A stretch of DNA of 64,000 nucleotides from JBEBSD01 sp040394475 (GCA_040394475.1 JBEBSD010000032.1:1-64000); one strand, 5' to 3'. Positions 17,133-27,059 are shown, counted from the stretch's first letter. Notes: generated from the letters alone by a model not told the origin. A program made the numbers and translations.

Positions 17133-20120
17133 TCAGGCTTTCGCCGGCCTCCCGGCCTTGACTGCCTTTCCTTTGGTCATCGCATCCAGCGCCGCAACCG
17201 CCTCTTCCGGTGTGTTCAATCCCTTCCGCTGCAACGCATCCACCACAATAGGCGCCGCGATGAACAATGAAGAATACGTACCTACGATGACACCTATCAG
17301 CATCGCAAACGTAAAGCCCCGTAATACCTCTCCTCCGAAGATCATTAGTACGATCAGAACCATCATCGTCGTTAAACCCGTCACCGCTGTCCGGCTCAGC
17401 GTTTTGTTCAGGGCATTATTGATAATGACCGGGATACTTTCCTTACGGGATTTAGGATCCTGCAGATAGCTTCTGATCCGGTCAAAAATAACGATGGTAT
17501 CGTTCATCGAATACCCCATAATCGTCAGTACCGAACCTATAAAAGCCTGGTCAATGTCGAGGGAAATAAACGGTATCCAGCCGTTGAACAACGAGAAAAT
17601 GGCCAGGAGCACCACCACGTCATGCACGAGCGAAATGACCGCGGCATACCCGAAGGCCAGGTTTCGAAAGCGGACAAATATATAGAGGAAGTTGGCAACA
17701 ATGGCCAGCAGCACTGCCCAGAACGCCGAAACGATCATATCATTGGCAATCGTCGGCCCGACCTTGGAAGAGCTCACGATCGTCCCCTTATTACCGGGTA
17801 CCTGCGCTGCCGCCGTGGCAATCAGGTCTTCCGCCTTCCGGTCTGCCTCGACTGAAGTATCTTCAATCAGGTAATCCGTCGTCACTTTCACCTGATCGAA
17901 TCCATCGTAGGTTTTCACCTCCGGCGCCTCGCCCAATGCTTCGGTCATTACCTTGCGGACATCATCCGTACTGACATTCTGTTCAAAACGGATTGTATAG
18001 GAGCGCCCGCCTTTGAAATCAATTCCCAATCCGAATCCCTTAAAGATAAACGACCCGACCCCGATCACCAGGATAATCCCGGAGACGATGTAAAACTTAC
18101 GCCGTTGGCTGACAAAATCAAACTTGGTATCTTTAAACCAGTTTTTGGTAAGACCTGAATAGAACGCCAGCTTATTTCCCTTCTCCAATTGGTAATCAAG
18201 CAACAGCTTGGTAATGAAGATGGCTGTAAACAGCGAAGTGATCAAACCGATTACCAGGGTAGTGGCAAATCCAAGGACCAGTCCCGTACCGAAAATAAAC
18301 AGGATAGACCCCGTTAATAAGGTAGTAATATTGGAGTCAATAATGGCGGAAAGGGCTCCTTTAAATCCATCCTGCACAGCCTGCGGGAAGGGTTTCCCAT
18401 CTTCCAGTTCCGCTTTGATCCCCTCATAAATAAGTACGTTGGCATCCACCGACATCCCGATCGTCAGGACGATCCCGGCAATTCCCGCCAGGGTCAGCAC
18501 CGCGCCCAAGGACGCCATAATACCCATTAGGAAGAACAGGTTGATAAACAGGACAATATCGGCAAGCCAGCCTGCTTTGCTATAGTAGACGAACATAACG
18601 ACCAGCACGACCACGAGGCCGACCACGGAAGACAGCAGTCCCTGGTTCACGGCTTCCGAGCCAAGTGTTGAACCTACAACTGCTTCCTCGACGATGTGTG
18701 TCGGCGCGGGAAGCTTTCCGGCCTTCAGCACATTGGCCATATCCTTGGTTTCCTCAATGGTGAAGCTACCCGTGATACTGGAGTTTCCGTTAGGAATTTC
18801 TCCATTGACCGTCGGCGCCGTATATACCTGCTCATCCAGAATAATTGCCACCGGACGGCCGATATTCGCAGCTGTCAGCGCACGCCACTTCCGGGCTCCT
18901 TCCCCGTTCATGCGCATGGTTACCTCCGGCTTGCCATACTGATCGTAATCGCTTGTAGCATCCACGATCACATCTCCTTCCATCGGCGCCACTCCTCCCG
19001 GCTTTTTAATAAAGTACAGCGGCAGGATCGACTGTCCGTCCCGTACCTCCATTTCCTTACGGTCCCACATGAACACCAGGTCGCCGGGGAACAGTGATTT
19101 CACTTCCGGACGATGCAGGATTTCATTGGCCCGCGCGGTATCTTTCATGAATACACCCAATCCGCCGGGTAAGGGAATAAACAGATTGGTCAACGCGGCG
19201 GTCTGCCGTGCAAATGCCGAGGTATCGGCCTGGGTCGAATCGCTTCCGCTTTGCGTCAGTTGTGATTCCAGGCTGCTGGTTGAAGCCGCCTGTGTCGCTG
19301 TATCGGCAGCCACGCCGGCTAAACTCGTTCTGGCGCTTTCCGCTTCTCTTGCCAGGTAGCCTGCCAGCTGATCGATTGCCATTCCCACTTCATCCAGCGT
19401 ATATACTTCAGCAAATTCCAGCTTGGCTGCGCCCGAAAGGAGTCGCCGTACCCGCTCCGGATTGTCTACGCCCGGCAATTCCACCAGAATACGGTTTGTT
19501 CCCGGTAGCCGTTGAATATTCGGATTCGTTACCCCGAACTTGTCTACCCGCGCCTGCAGGATTTTAAAGGCCCTGTCCACCGCTCCGTTCAACTCTTCCT
19601 TCAGCAAGCTGATCACTTCTCCATCAGACGAGTTGGCAGTGATCCGATGGCGGTTAGCGCTGTTCGAAAAAACAGCCGCCAGGCGGGTATCAGGCGCAAC
19701 CGCCTTAAACTCTCTGGCAAACAAATCAATAAAGTTACTTTGGCTGGTAACGGAAGCTTCCACGGCCTTCTTAAGGGCCTGCTGAAAATTGGCGCTTCTG
19801 GCGCTTCCTCCGGCCATCCCTTTCACCACATCGGCGGGGGCCACCTCCAGCACCACATGCATCCCTCCCTGTAAATCAAGTCCAAGGCCCAGCTCCCGAT
19901 CGGTTACCTCCTGCAGTGTCTGGCCAAGGTATACCTTCTGCTTCCACAGGGAGTCGACGTAACGCTGCTTTTGGGTATAGTCAATTTTCCCTTCCGCATC
20001 GGTTGCGAAGGTCTCTGCATCCTTTTTGTATTTATTAGATACAACCGTAAAGGAAAGGTAATAGATACTGATTAATCCTAATAGTATCGAAAAGAAAATA
20101 ACTCCGGATTTGTTACGCAT
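17133..20120 (-). CDS. secDF: Fused protein translocase subunit SecDF
   Basis: A 995-residue fusion of SecD and SecF, the proton-driven accessory that pulls preproteins through SecYEG on the periplasmic side. An N-terminal membrane helix (GVIFFSILLGLISIYYL) is followed by the SecD periplasmic domain with LGLDLQGGMHVVLEV and RILVELPGVDNPERV, then the SecD membrane block with SVDANVLIYEGIKAEL. The SecF half starts near 690 with its own helix, GLGIDFKGGRSYTIRF and the membrane motif GYSMNDTIVIFDRIR. A low-complexity Ala/Ser/Thr insert (about 255-300) lies within the first periplasmic domain. The fused form is normal for Bacteroidota. A small hypothetical gene lies 80 bp upstream on the same strand. 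Confidence 0.96.
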   Translation of the reverse strand: MRNKSGVIFFSILLGLISIYYLSFTVVSNKYKKDAETFATDAEGKIDYTQKQRYVDSLWKQKVYLGQTLQEVTDRELGLGLDLQGGMHVVLEVAPADVVKGMAGGSARSANFQQALKKAVEASVTSQSNFIDLFAREFKAVAPDTRLAAVFSNSANRHRITANSSDGEVISLLKEELNGAVDRAFKILQARVDKFGVTNPNIQRLPGTNRILVELPGVDNPERVRRLLSGAAKLEFAEVYTLDEVGMAIDQLAGYLAREAESARTSLAGVAADTATQAASTSSLESQLTQSGSDSTQADTSAFARQTAALTNLFIPLPGGLGVFMKDTARANEILHRPEVKSLFPGDLVFMWDRKEMEVRDGQSILPLYFIKKPGGVAPMEGDVIVDATSDYDQYGKPEVTMRMNGEGARKWRALTAANIGRPVAIILDEQVYTAPTVNGEIPNGNSSITGSFTIEETKDMANVLKAGKLPAPTHIVEEAVVGSTLGSEAVNQGLLSSVVGLVVVLVVMFVYYSKAGWLADIVLFINLFFLMGIMASLGAVLTLAGIAGIVLTIGMSVDANVLIYEGIKAELEDGKPFPQAVQDGFKGALSAIIDSNITTLLTGSILFIFGTGLVLGFATTLVIGLITSLFTAIFITKLLLDYQLEKGNKLAFYSGLTKNWFKDTKFDFVSQRRKFYIVSGIILVIGVGSFIFKGFGLGIDFKGGRSYTIRFEQNVSTDDVRKVMTEALGEAPEVKTYDGFDQVKVTTDYLIEDTSVEADRKAEDLIATAAAQVPGNKGTIVSSSKVGPTIANDMIVSAFWAVLLAIVANFLYIFVRFRNLAFGYAAVISLVHDVVVLLAIFSLFNGWIPFISLDIDQAFIGSVLTIMGYSMNDTIVIFDRIRSYLQDPKSRKESIPVIINNALNKTLSRTAVTGLTTMMVLIVLMIFGGEVLRGFTFAMLIGVIVGTYSSLFIAAPIVVDALQRKGLNTPEEAVAALDAMTKGKAVKAGRPAKA

Positions 20121-20200
20121 TATATACGAATATGAAATAAAGAAATAAAAACACTGGAAATAACGGGTATACCGGCACCTATGGCACCGGGCCGGCCCCT

Positions 20201-20560
20201 TCAGGGAGCGTTGGCAACTATATAATTGCCAAAGACCTTATGAAAATAGGAGAAGAAAAAATAGGGTATTTCAAAACGGTCAGAGGATAGAGAACTGCTC
20301 CGGAGGGGTAACAAAGAAGGGGCAGCAAGTATCCAGTCCTGGGAAAAAGCAAATGTAGCAACACTGATCACTACCGCGTTGAACTGCAGTTCCTGAACGG
20401 TTGTTTCGCCAGTCGGCTGCGCCTCATCCTCCTGTCCGGCTGCTATCGTGCTGACCGTCACGGCGCTCCGGGAGTGGGTTCCTCCCGCAGTATAGACCGC
20501 AAGCAGGAGGGTGGCAACCATCCAGCACAACACTAACTGTATCGTCTTTTTCCGCGGCAT
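20201..20560 (-). CDS. Small secreted or membrane protein of unknown function upstream of secDF
   Basis: A 119-residue protein with an N-terminal hydrophobic segment after a basic start (MPRKKTIQLVLCWMVATLLL), consistent with a signal peptide or anchor. A polar linker (GQEDEAQPTGETT) follows, then a second moderately hydrophobic region (NAVVISVATFAFSQDWILAA), and the aromatic-rich tail ends HKVFGNYIVANAP. I recall similar tails in other Cytophagales hypothetical proteins, supporting a real gene, but no function is known. It may be cotranscribed with secDF, 80 bp downstream. Confidence 0.62.
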   Translation of the reverse strand: MPRKKTIQLVLCWMVATLLLAVYTAGGTHSRSAVTVSTIAAGQEDEAQPTGETTVQELQFNAVVISVATFAFSQDWILAAPSLLPLRSSSLSSDRFEIPYFFFSYFHKVFGNYIVANAP

Positions 20561-20638
20561 TCTTTCAGTCGAACTATTCAGGGCTGCAAATTTTACTTTA
20601 AAATTTCACAAATGCAAATTCCGCCCGTTCCTGTCAGG

Positions 20639-21646
20639 TTACTTAAAGAGGTCTTCCGATTGGGGAAGTGTAGGATTATTATAGATATAAATCCCATTAT
20701 ATTCCTGTTTAACAGGTACCGAGTTGGGTGCAACCCGGTGAAACGGCAATGATCTTTCGGTAGAATAATGACAAACAAATGATTTGCGCGTCTGTTTCGG
20801 ATCTGCAATGACACTACCGCCGTGCGCCAGCGCGCCATGCCATATCAGCACGTCGCCTTTTTTGATCAATAATACCTTCCGGGGATAGTTCATTTCCTCA
20901 CATGTCTTGTCAAGGTATTCGGCAAACTCCAGCGGTGTTTTGGTCGACCAGGGCTTGGAGAGGATCCCGGAACCGAAATCAAATTTCGGCATTTTATGGG
21001 ATCCTACATAATAGTAGAGCGGCCCCGATTCTATTGTAATGTCTTCCAGGGCAATCCAGGCGGCCGCCAAATGACTCGGATTGAGCGCCGTTACCCAGGG
21101 GAAATCCTGATGGGTCGGTTGCTGGCTGCCGAACAGGAAGGTCAGACTCTGCATGACCACTACCCTTTCGTCAAAAACAGCCTGCAGGAAGGTGGCAATT
21201 CCCGGATGTGTCATCAGCTTTTTGGCGGCCACGGAGGAGCTGTGGAAATCGTTAAATTTAACGTACTTCCCTTTGAGGTCTTCTTTTGGAAATTCTTTTA
21301 TATCCCGCTGCTGATCCGGAAGAAATTTAGGCAAATCGATGCGGACGCTCAAACTGTAGCGCTCCGGATGGTCGGTCAGGGTTTCGACATCCTGCCAGAA
21401 CCTGTCGATCATTTCCTCCGGGATAATCTGTTCGAGTACCACATATCCGTTTTCAGACCATTCCCTCAGTTTAGTCTGAAGATCATAGCGCACTTCAAAA
21501 GGAGGCTTGAACCGCTTCAGAAAACCTGCGATATCCGGGTTAGCCTTGTCGATCCAGGGGAGCCCGGCGGGATCAAACTCCCGCAAGGGAAAATACCGGT
21601 CGCTCAACTGATCGGCTTTTCTTTTAACACGTTGAAGAAGGCTCAT
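20639..21646 (-). CDS. Phytanoyl-CoA dioxygenase (PhyH) family Fe(II)/2-oxoglutarate oxygenase
   Basis: A 335-residue cytosolic protein of the PhyH family, non-haem iron oxygenases that hydroxylate small molecules using 2-oxoglutarate and oxygen. The iron-binding facial triad is visible: HxD in PTHQDFPWV (His179, Asp181) and the distal His near 275 in LIWHGALAHGGS. The basic residue expected to bind 2-oxoglutarate should follow (KQTRKSFVCHY). Bacterial PhyH proteins act on diverse substrates, so no substrate is proposed. Its neighbours (secDF, tatC) are housekeeping and give no functional clue. Confidence 0.85.
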   Translation of the reverse strand: MSLLQRVKRKADQLSDRYFPLREFDPAGLPWIDKANPDIAGFLKRFKPPFEVRYDLQTKLREWSENGYVVLEQIIPEEMIDRFWQDVETLTDHPERYSLSVRIDLPKFLPDQQRDIKEFPKEDLKGKYVKFNDFHSSSVAAKKLMTHPGIATFLQAVFDERVVVMQSLTFLFGSQQPTHQDFPWVTALNPSHLAAAWIALEDITIESGPLYYYVGSHKMPKFDFGSGILSKPWSTKTPLEFAEYLDKTCEEMNYPRKVLLIKKGDVLIWHGALAHGGSVIADPKQTRKSFVCHYSTERSLPFHRVAPNSVPVKQEYNGIYIYNNPTLPQSEDLFK

Positions 21647-21702
21647 TTTTAATGTTTTAATAGTAAAAAAGAACTTTAATACACCGGTTATCCCCAGGCA
21701 AT

Positions 21703-22575
21703 CTACTCATACCCCGTTGTCAGGGCCTGTTCTTCCGCCAAACGCTGCCGTTGCACCCGCGCCGACACAAAAATCCCTACCTCGTAAAGCAGCGTCAGGG
21801 GCATGGCGACCAGGATCTGGCTGTAAATATCCGGTGAGGGCGTAATAATAGCGGCAACAATCAATATCACAATAATGGAATGCCTTCTGTATTCCTTCAT
21901 AAACGCCGGGGTCAGGATTCCTGCTTTGGACAGGACAAACACCACAACAGGCAACTGGAACGCCACGCCGCAGGCCAGGGTCAGGGTTGCGATCGTCGAA
22001 ATATAGGAGACGATGTTGAACTCGTTGACAATGGACGGATCCAGCGTAAAGTTGGCAAGGAAATTCACTGCCAGCGGCGTCACCACATAATATCCGAACA
22101 ACACGCCGGTAAAAAAGAGAAAGGTCACATAGAAAACAGCGCCTCTTGCAGCCCTTTTTTCCGTTAATTTCAGGCCGGGTTTGATAAACCGCCAAATCTC
22201 CCAAAAGGCATACGGGAAGGCAAACAACAACCCCACAATAGCCGAGGTGGTCAGGGCCATCGTAAACTGTCCGCCGACCTCAATATTCTGCAGTTTGAAA
22301 TTAATACCGTCGACACACAGCCCCTCCGCCCCTACTTTTTCGCCGAGCTTACACAACATGCGGTACGTCCAGAAATCCGTCTTACTGGGTCCCAGAATTA
22401 CTTTTCCGAATATCCATTCCCGGTAGATCCAGGCTAATATGGCAAATACGATGATTGAACCTACAGCACGGATAATATGCCAACGTAGTTCTTCCAAATG
22501 CTCCAGGAAGGTCATTTCCTGACCTTCATCCACCTCATTTTCAAATTCCTGATCCAAGGGCATAACTTTACTCAT
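21703..22575 (-). CDS. tatC: Twin-arginine translocase subunit TatC
   Basis: A 290-residue inner-membrane receptor of the Tat pathway, which exports folded proteins bearing twin-arginine signals. The conserved cytosolic N-terminus MTFLEHLEELRWHIIRAVGS contains the signal-recognition motif; six membrane segments follow, with FIKPGLKLTEKRAA and the Pro-rich AAIITPSPDIYSQILVAMP as further TatC landmarks. No tatA or tatB is adjacent. At least one predicted client, the FAD oxidoreductase at 32195-35359, is encoded in this window. Confidence 0.95.
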   Translation of the reverse strand: MSKVMPLDQEFENEVDEGQEMTFLEHLEELRWHIIRAVGSIIVFAILAWIYREWIFGKVILGPSKTDFWTYRMLCKLGEKVGAEGLCVDGINFKLQNIEVGGQFTMALTTSAIVGLLFAFPYAFWEIWRFIKPGLKLTEKRAARGAVFYVTFLFFTGVLFGYYVVTPLAVNFLANFTLDPSIVNEFNIVSYISTIATLTLACGVAFQLPVVVFVLSKAGILTPAFMKEYRRHSIIVILIVAAIITPSPDIYSQILVAMPLTLLYEVGIFVSARVQRQRLAEEQALTTGYE

Positions 22576-22677
22576 TAACGGGTACCTCTACCAACTCAAT
22601 TCTTTTTGGTATATTCCGGGGTCGAAATTACTCATTTCCACTTGTATGTTAAAATAACAACGTTAAAATCAGAAAAA

Positions 22678-23013
22678 ATGTCTAGGAAAAATCGTACAGG
22701 GGTCGTTTACTCTACAGATCCTGATTTCCGGTTCCATTTCGATTCAGAAGAAGAACCTGAAACCCTTCCTGCCGGAAAGCAGGATTTACGTATCTGGCTG
22801 GACAAAAAAGGGGGCGGCAAAATTGTTTCGCTGGTCAAAGGTTTTATTGGTACAGCCGCCGATCTGGAAGTATTAGGCAAACAATTGAAAAACCTCTGCG
22901 GTTCGGGCGGTGCTGTCAAAGACGGGGAAATCATGCTCCAGGGAGACCACCGCGATAAAGTGCTCAGTTGGCTGGCTGCAAAAGGTTACAAGGCTAAAAA
23001 AGCAGGGGGGTAA
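22678..23013 (+). CDS. SUI1/YciH family translation initiation factor-like protein
   Basis: A 111-residue homologue of eIF1/SUI1 (E. coli YciH), a small ribosome-associated protein that affects start-site fidelity in other systems. A variable N-terminal third (MSRKNRTGVVYSTDPDFRF) is followed by the SUI1 core: LDKKGGGKIVSLVKGFIG, GSGGAVKDGEIMLQGDH and LAAKGYKAKKAGG. The ATG at 22678 is preceded by an A-rich stretch and gives a normal length; an in-frame ATG at 22606 would add 24 residues from the intergenic region shared with tatC and is less likely. Bacterial function remains uncertain. Confidence 0.88.
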   Translation: MSRKNRTGVVYSTDPDFRFHFDSEEEPETLPAGKQDLRIWLDKKGGGKIVSLVKGFIGTAADLEVLGKQLKNLCGSGGAVKDGEIMLQGDHRDKVLSWLAAKGYKAKKAGG

Positions 23014-23020
23014 CCCCCCT
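23004..23020. terminator. GC hairpin between convergent genes
   Basis: AGGGGGG (23004-23010) and CCCCCCT (23014-23020) form a seven-pair stem around the SUI1 stop codon TAA. The convergent gene ends at 23026, so the hairpin can serve both. Confidence 0.5.
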
Positions 23021-23025
23021 CTCCG

Positions 23026-23481
23026 TTACAGTTCGTTCTGCAGGGTATCTGCCGGTACTTCCTCCGGCAGTACTTCAGGCACCCTTGGACTCGTGGGGAG
23101 TGTTCCCTGTGAAGCCCGCAATACTTCCACGCTGGTCACGAAAAATTTGGTATCCCCGTTCCAGGGAAGCAGGAAAAATTTTTCTTCATAGGTCAGGGAG
23201 GCCCGCTGGCCGGTTGCAATCGCTTCCTCCAGTTTCCGGATCGCTTCCTGGTTACTGGCGCTGACCGAAAATGCCCATTCGGTGGCGTTCATCACCCCCT
23301 CCCCGTCGTACAAACCTCCCAAACGCAACTCTCCCTCATAGGTTTTAAAGACATAACCCATTTTGCTCAGTTTCAGGATAAATCCCGCTCTTTTTCCTTC
23401 ACTGTAAGAGCCGAAGCTTATATAATACAGTATCCCGCCGACAATCGCCAGGAATACCAGTAAGAAGATCCATTTCCGCAT
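23026..23481 (-). CDS. Membrane-anchored small protein of unknown function
   Basis: A 151-residue protein with an N-terminal membrane segment (WIFLLVFLAIVGGILYYI), then YSEGKRAGFILKLSKMGYVF and KTYEGELRLGG, a motif block I associate with a small conserved family in Flavobacteriia and Cytophagia. A beta-rich core follows (TEWAFSVSASNQEAIRKLEE, ATGQRASLTYEEKFFLLPWN), then a Pro/Glu-rich tail. Anchor plus small external domain is the likely topology. Homologues, as I recall, sometimes carry an unsupported enzyme label; nothing here suggests an enzyme. It is separated from the MacB-type permease by 69 bp on the same strand. Confidence 0.72.
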   Translation of the reverse strand: MRKWIFLLVFLAIVGGILYYISFGSYSEGKRAGFILKLSKMGYVFKTYEGELRLGGLYDGEGVMNATEWAFSVSASNQEAIRKLEEAIATGQRASLTYEEKFFLLPWNGDTKFFVTSVEVLRASQGTLPTSPRVPEVLPEEVPADTLQNEL

Positions 23482-23550
23482 GTGCAGTGGTTGTTTAGAA
23501 GTTATTTATGGCTGCTAACTTCGTAATTAGTTGGGATTTTTCCAACTGTC

Positions 23551-24792
23551 TCATTTGGCCCGGATGGCAACGACCGGATCCAGGCGGGCAGCGACCATGG
23601 CCGGAATAATCCCGGAAAGCACCCCGATCACACAGGACACTCCCAAACCCAAAAGGATATTCTGGGGCAGCATGATCACTTCGAAGCTTCCCATGGGCAC
23701 AAAAGTGATCAGATAGACGAGAAAAACCCCAACCAATCCGCCCACCAGGCTCAGCATGACCGCCTCAAACAAAAACTGAAAAAGGATAAAGTAATTTTTA
23801 GCTCCCAATGATTTTTGGATACCGATCAGGTTTGTCCGTTCCTTCACCGACACAAACATAATATTGGCGATTCCGAAGCCTCCCACCAGGATGGAAAAGC
23901 TGCCGATCACCCACCCTGCCAATGACAACACTTTAAAAATACCCCCGATCGCTTCTGCAGCTGCTTCCGGCCGGTTAATGGAAAAGGTACTTTCCTCTTT
24001 CGGCTTGATGCCCCGCTTGGTGCGCATCAGACCGATAATCTCAGCCTCCAGCTCTTCCAGGCCGGGGTCTGAATCGTACCCCTTCACCACGATGTCAATA
24101 CTCGGGCGCCCGGACGTGAAATATTTGGCATAGGCAGTGTAGGGGATATAGCATTTTTCGTCCGGGTTGCCAGAAAAATCCACCATGCTGCTGCCCTTCC
24201 TTTCCTGGAGCCCGATCACTGTAAACCGGTGTCCGGCAATCTTTATCTCCTTCCCGACAGGATCCTGGCCCGGGAATAACCAATCGGCCACTTTGGCCCC
24301 GATAACCGTCACATTACGCGCCGAATTACTTTCCATCGGCGCAAAATAACGCCCCTGCTCAATAAGGATTTCCGAAACCTGGCTATAGTCGTGGGAGATC
24401 CCCCAGATATTCGCCTGTCCGCTATTGGATCCGTTCTTTACATCCACACCGCCCCGTACGCCAAGCGCAGCAATCGCACTCGCATTCTCCATCCGGCCAT
24501 ACAGAAATTTAAACTCTTCATAGCTTGGCTCCGGCCATCTGAAATACTTCCACCAGGCATATTCCCCCCCGAAGCCCCAGGGCCATTTCTGGACATAGAG
24601 TACTTTATCCCCGATATCTTTCAGGCTCTCCCTCACGCTCCTTTCCAGCGAATCGACAATCGTAAAAACGGCCACTATCGCGAAAATCCCAACCGTTACC
24701 CCCAACAGCGAAAGGGTGGTCCGCATGATATTGGATTTCAACGCCTGCCAGGCGAACCGAAAACTCTCAATTATCTGTCTGATTAATTTCAT
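23551..24792 (-). CDS. MacB/FtsX-type ABC transporter permease
   Basis: A 413-residue permease of the MacB/LolC/FtsX class. It has an N-terminal helix (TLSLLGVTVGIFAIVAVFTI), a large periplasmic MacB-PCD domain of about 220 residues (GDKVLYVQKWPWGFGGEYAW, ITVIGAKVADWLFPGQDP-type motifs) and three C-terminal helices (LVGGFGIANIMFVSVKERTN, VMLSLVGGLVGVFLVYLITF, LGVSCVIGVLSGIIPAMVAA) as in FtsX domains. Such permeases use mechanotransmission to export peptides, lipoproteins or drugs with a separate ATPase. No ATPase gene is adjacent, so its partner is elsewhere. Length is normal for a single-permease subunit. Confidence 0.9.
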   Translation of the reverse strand: MKLIRQIIESFRFAWQALKSNIMRTTLSLLGVTVGIFAIVAVFTIVDSLERSVRESLKDIGDKVLYVQKWPWGFGGEYAWWKYFRWPEPSYEEFKFLYGRMENASAIAALGVRGGVDVKNGSNSGQANIWGISHDYSQVSEILIEQGRYFAPMESNSARNVTVIGAKVADWLFPGQDPVGKEIKIAGHRFTVIGLQERKGSSMVDFSGNPDEKCYIPYTAYAKYFTSGRPSIDIVVKGYDSDPGLEELEAEIIGLMRTKRGIKPKEESTFSINRPEAAAEAIGGIFKVLSLAGWVIGSFSILVGGFGIANIMFVSVKERTNLIGIQKSLGAKNYFILFQFLFEAVMLSLVGGLVGVFLVYLITFVPMGSFEVIMLPQNILLGLGVSCVIGVLSGIIPAMVAARLDPVVAIRAK

Positions 24793-25215
24793 GCCTGCAA
24801 AAATTAGGTTTTCCGTGTATTCGTATTTCAGGAAATCCGTTTGGTCACCCTACAGATTACCCAGATTGACATCGTTAACAATCACCGCTCTCCTTCCAAC
24901 CAGTCTGACAAGAGAAAGCAAAGCCGATAGCTGTGGGCTCAGCTTCCTGGGTTCGACTGCGCTCACCCATCATATAGCTGACAGCTGATAACCGACAGCC
25001 GATTCCCCCGGATATCCCCACACTCAGCCGGCAAATGTTGACGTTCTGTCCTTAATAAACAACTGTTTAAGGATAAATGGTCATTTGAATCAATAAACTG
25101 TAACCCACATTGAAAAAAAAGACCGTAACCGTGTAAGAAATACCCGTTCATTTTGCAAATCCGCCCGACAGCTGTACCTTTAAAAGCCGCCTGATTTTTT
25201 ATCATCCGATCCGAT
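24793..25215. other. Intergenic region between permease and gamma-glutamyltransferase
   Basis: 423 bp between divergent genes with no credible open frame. Near 24973-25004 it holds a run of related words (TAGCTGACAGCTGATAACCG and similar) resembling the GGCTATCGGCTTTCAG motifs of the composite repeat at 43.5-43.9 kb when read on the other strand; this looks like low-complexity repeat material. The promoters of both genes must lie here, but no clear consensus was found. Confidence 0.4.
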
Positions 25216-26973
25216 ATGCGCTACTATTTTCTGGCTCTCATCAGTGTGGCGGGAAACCTGCTCCCCGCCCAGCAACCCGTTAAGGAATCAACCGGATTTT
25301 ACCAGTTCCTTACGGACAATCCCGGTCAGCAACCCTTCATCAGTGACCGTCAGGGGGTTATTGCTGCTAACGGAATGGTCGCATCCGCCCATCCGGAAGC
25401 GTCTGAAGTAGGGATTGAAATCCTTAAAAAAGGTGGAAATGCCGTGGACGCCGCTATTGCCGTCAAGTTTGCGCTGGCAGTCGTACACCCTTCCGCCGGA
25501 AATATCGGCGGCGGCGGATTCATGGTCTACCGCGACCACTCGGGCAACAGCTACACGCTTGATTTCCGGGAAAAAGCCCCGTTGAAAGGGCACAAAGACA
25601 TGTACCTGGATACAGCGGGGAATGTGATCCCCCGGTTGAGTATCCACGGCCACCTGGCCAGCGGCGTCCCGGGGTCAGTTGACGGGATGGCCGAAGCCTA
25701 TAAGCGATTTGCCCGGCTGCCCTGGAAAGACCTCATCGAACCGGCCATTCAACTGGCCCGGAAAGGCGTAGTCCAAACCCACAGCGAAGCCCAGGGGCTC
25801 AATGCCGTCAGGGAATCCCTGCTCGCCATCAATCCCGCCATCACGTACTTCCAACGGGAAGACGGCCGTCCGTGGCAGGCAGGCGATACCCTGGTGCAGC
25901 ACGATCTGGCAGCGGTCCTGGAACAAATCCGCGATAAAGGCCGCAACGGATTTTACAAAGGCCGTGTGGCCCGCCTGCTCACGAAGGAAATGCGGTCAGG
26001 AAATGGCATTATTTCCAGAAAGGACTTAAAAAGGTACCGTTCGGTATGGCGGACCCCGGTCACCGGAACCTATAAAGACTACAAGATCATTACCATGCCG
26101 CCCGTTTCCAGCGGCGGGATAGCGCTCCTGCAGCTCCTCAGGCTGACCGAACCTTACCCGCTGAAACAATGGGGATGGCATTCCGACTCTACCGTCCAGG
26201 TGATGATTGAGGCCGAACGGCGGGTATATGCCGACCGCGCCAGGTTCCTGGGAGATCCGGACTTCGTCAAAATACCGGTTGCCGAGCTCATCAGCTACGA
26301 CTACCTGAAAACGCGGTGGAACGATTTTGACTTCGGGAAAGCGACCGATAGCCAACAAATAGCCGGAGGGATTATTCCCGGGTACGAAAGCCTCGAAACG
26401 ACCCATTTTTCCATTGTTGACCGGGAGGGAAATGCCGTTTCGATCACCACGACCCTCAACGGCGGGTATGGCAGCCGCGTCGTCGTAACAGGCGGCGGCT
26501 TTTTAATGAACAATGAGATGGATGACTTCAGCATCAAACCCGGAGTCCCCAATATGTTCGGACTGATCGGCAACAAGGCCAATGTCATTGCTCCGGGCAA
26601 GCGGATGCTTTCCTCCATGACCCCTACCATCGTGGAAAAGGACAACCAACTTTTCATGGTAGCAGGCACCCCGGGAGGTTCGACCATTATCACTTCCGTT
26701 TACCAAACCCTCCTGAACGTACTGGAGCACGAAATGACCATGCAGCAGGCCGTAAACGCCCTGAAATTCCATCATCAGTGGCTCCCCGACAAAACAGTTT
26801 TCGAAAGGGGTGCTTTTCCGGACAATACCGTCCTCCGGCTACAGCAAAGAGGTTATCTCCTCGAGCAACAGCGCAATACCATCGGGCGGATGGATTGTAT
26901 CCTGGTAAGGCCTGACGGGACGCTGGAAGGAGGATCGGACCCGCGCGGCGATGATACCAGTATCGGTTACTGA
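25216..26973 (+). CDS. ggt: Gamma-glutamyltransferase
   Basis: A 585-residue Ntn-hydrolase precursor that hydrolyses or transfers the gamma-glutamyl group of glutathione and related peptides in the periplasm. A hydrophobic N-terminus (YYFLALISVAGNLLPAQQP) is the export signal. AVDAAIAVKFALAVVHPSAG and NIGGGGFMVYRD are hallmarks of the large subunit. The autocatalytic cleavage point is the Thr-Thr-His motif at about 395 (ETTHFSIVDREGNAVSITTT), which would leave the small subunit with an N-terminal Thr nucleophile. NNEMDDFSIKPG and PGKRMLSSMTPTIV follow as in the family. All key residues seem present. ridA lies 86 bp downstream on the same strand. Confidence 0.94.
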   Translation: MRYYFLALISVAGNLLPAQQPVKESTGFYQFLTDNPGQQPFISDRQGVIAANGMVASAHPEASEVGIEILKKGGNAVDAAIAVKFALAVVHPSAGNIGGGGFMVYRDHSGNSYTLDFREKAPLKGHKDMYLDTAGNVIPRLSIHGHLASGVPGSVDGMAEAYKRFARLPWKDLIEPAIQLARKGVVQTHSEAQGLNAVRESLLAINPAITYFQREDGRPWQAGDTLVQHDLAAVLEQIRDKGRNGFYKGRVARLLTKEMRSGNGIISRKDLKRYRSVWRTPVTGTYKDYKIITMPPVSSGGIALLQLLRLTEPYPLKQWGWHSDSTVQVMIEAERRVYADRARFLGDPDFVKIPVAELISYDYLKTRWNDFDFGKATDSQQIAGGIIPGYESLETTHFSIVDREGNAVSITTTLNGGYGSRVVVTGGGFLMNNEMDDFSIKPGVPNMFGLIGNKANVIAPGKRMLSSMTPTIVEKDNQLFMVAGTPGGSTIITSVYQTLLNVLEHEMTMQQAVNALKFHHQWLPDKTVFERGAFPDNTVLRLQQRGYLLEQQRNTIGRMDCILVRPDGTLEGGSDPRGDDTSIGY

Positions 26974-27059
26974 GAAATGCAGCGACTCCCGTTAAATTTT
27001 GGTAGATTTGCACCTCATTTTACCGGAACCCTTCTGTTGGGTTCCAGGACTTGTAACCT

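Noticed and set aside
24870..24975. tRNA-like segment with a GGGTTCGACTG word
   Set aside because: No acceptor, D or anticodon stem could be formed around it.
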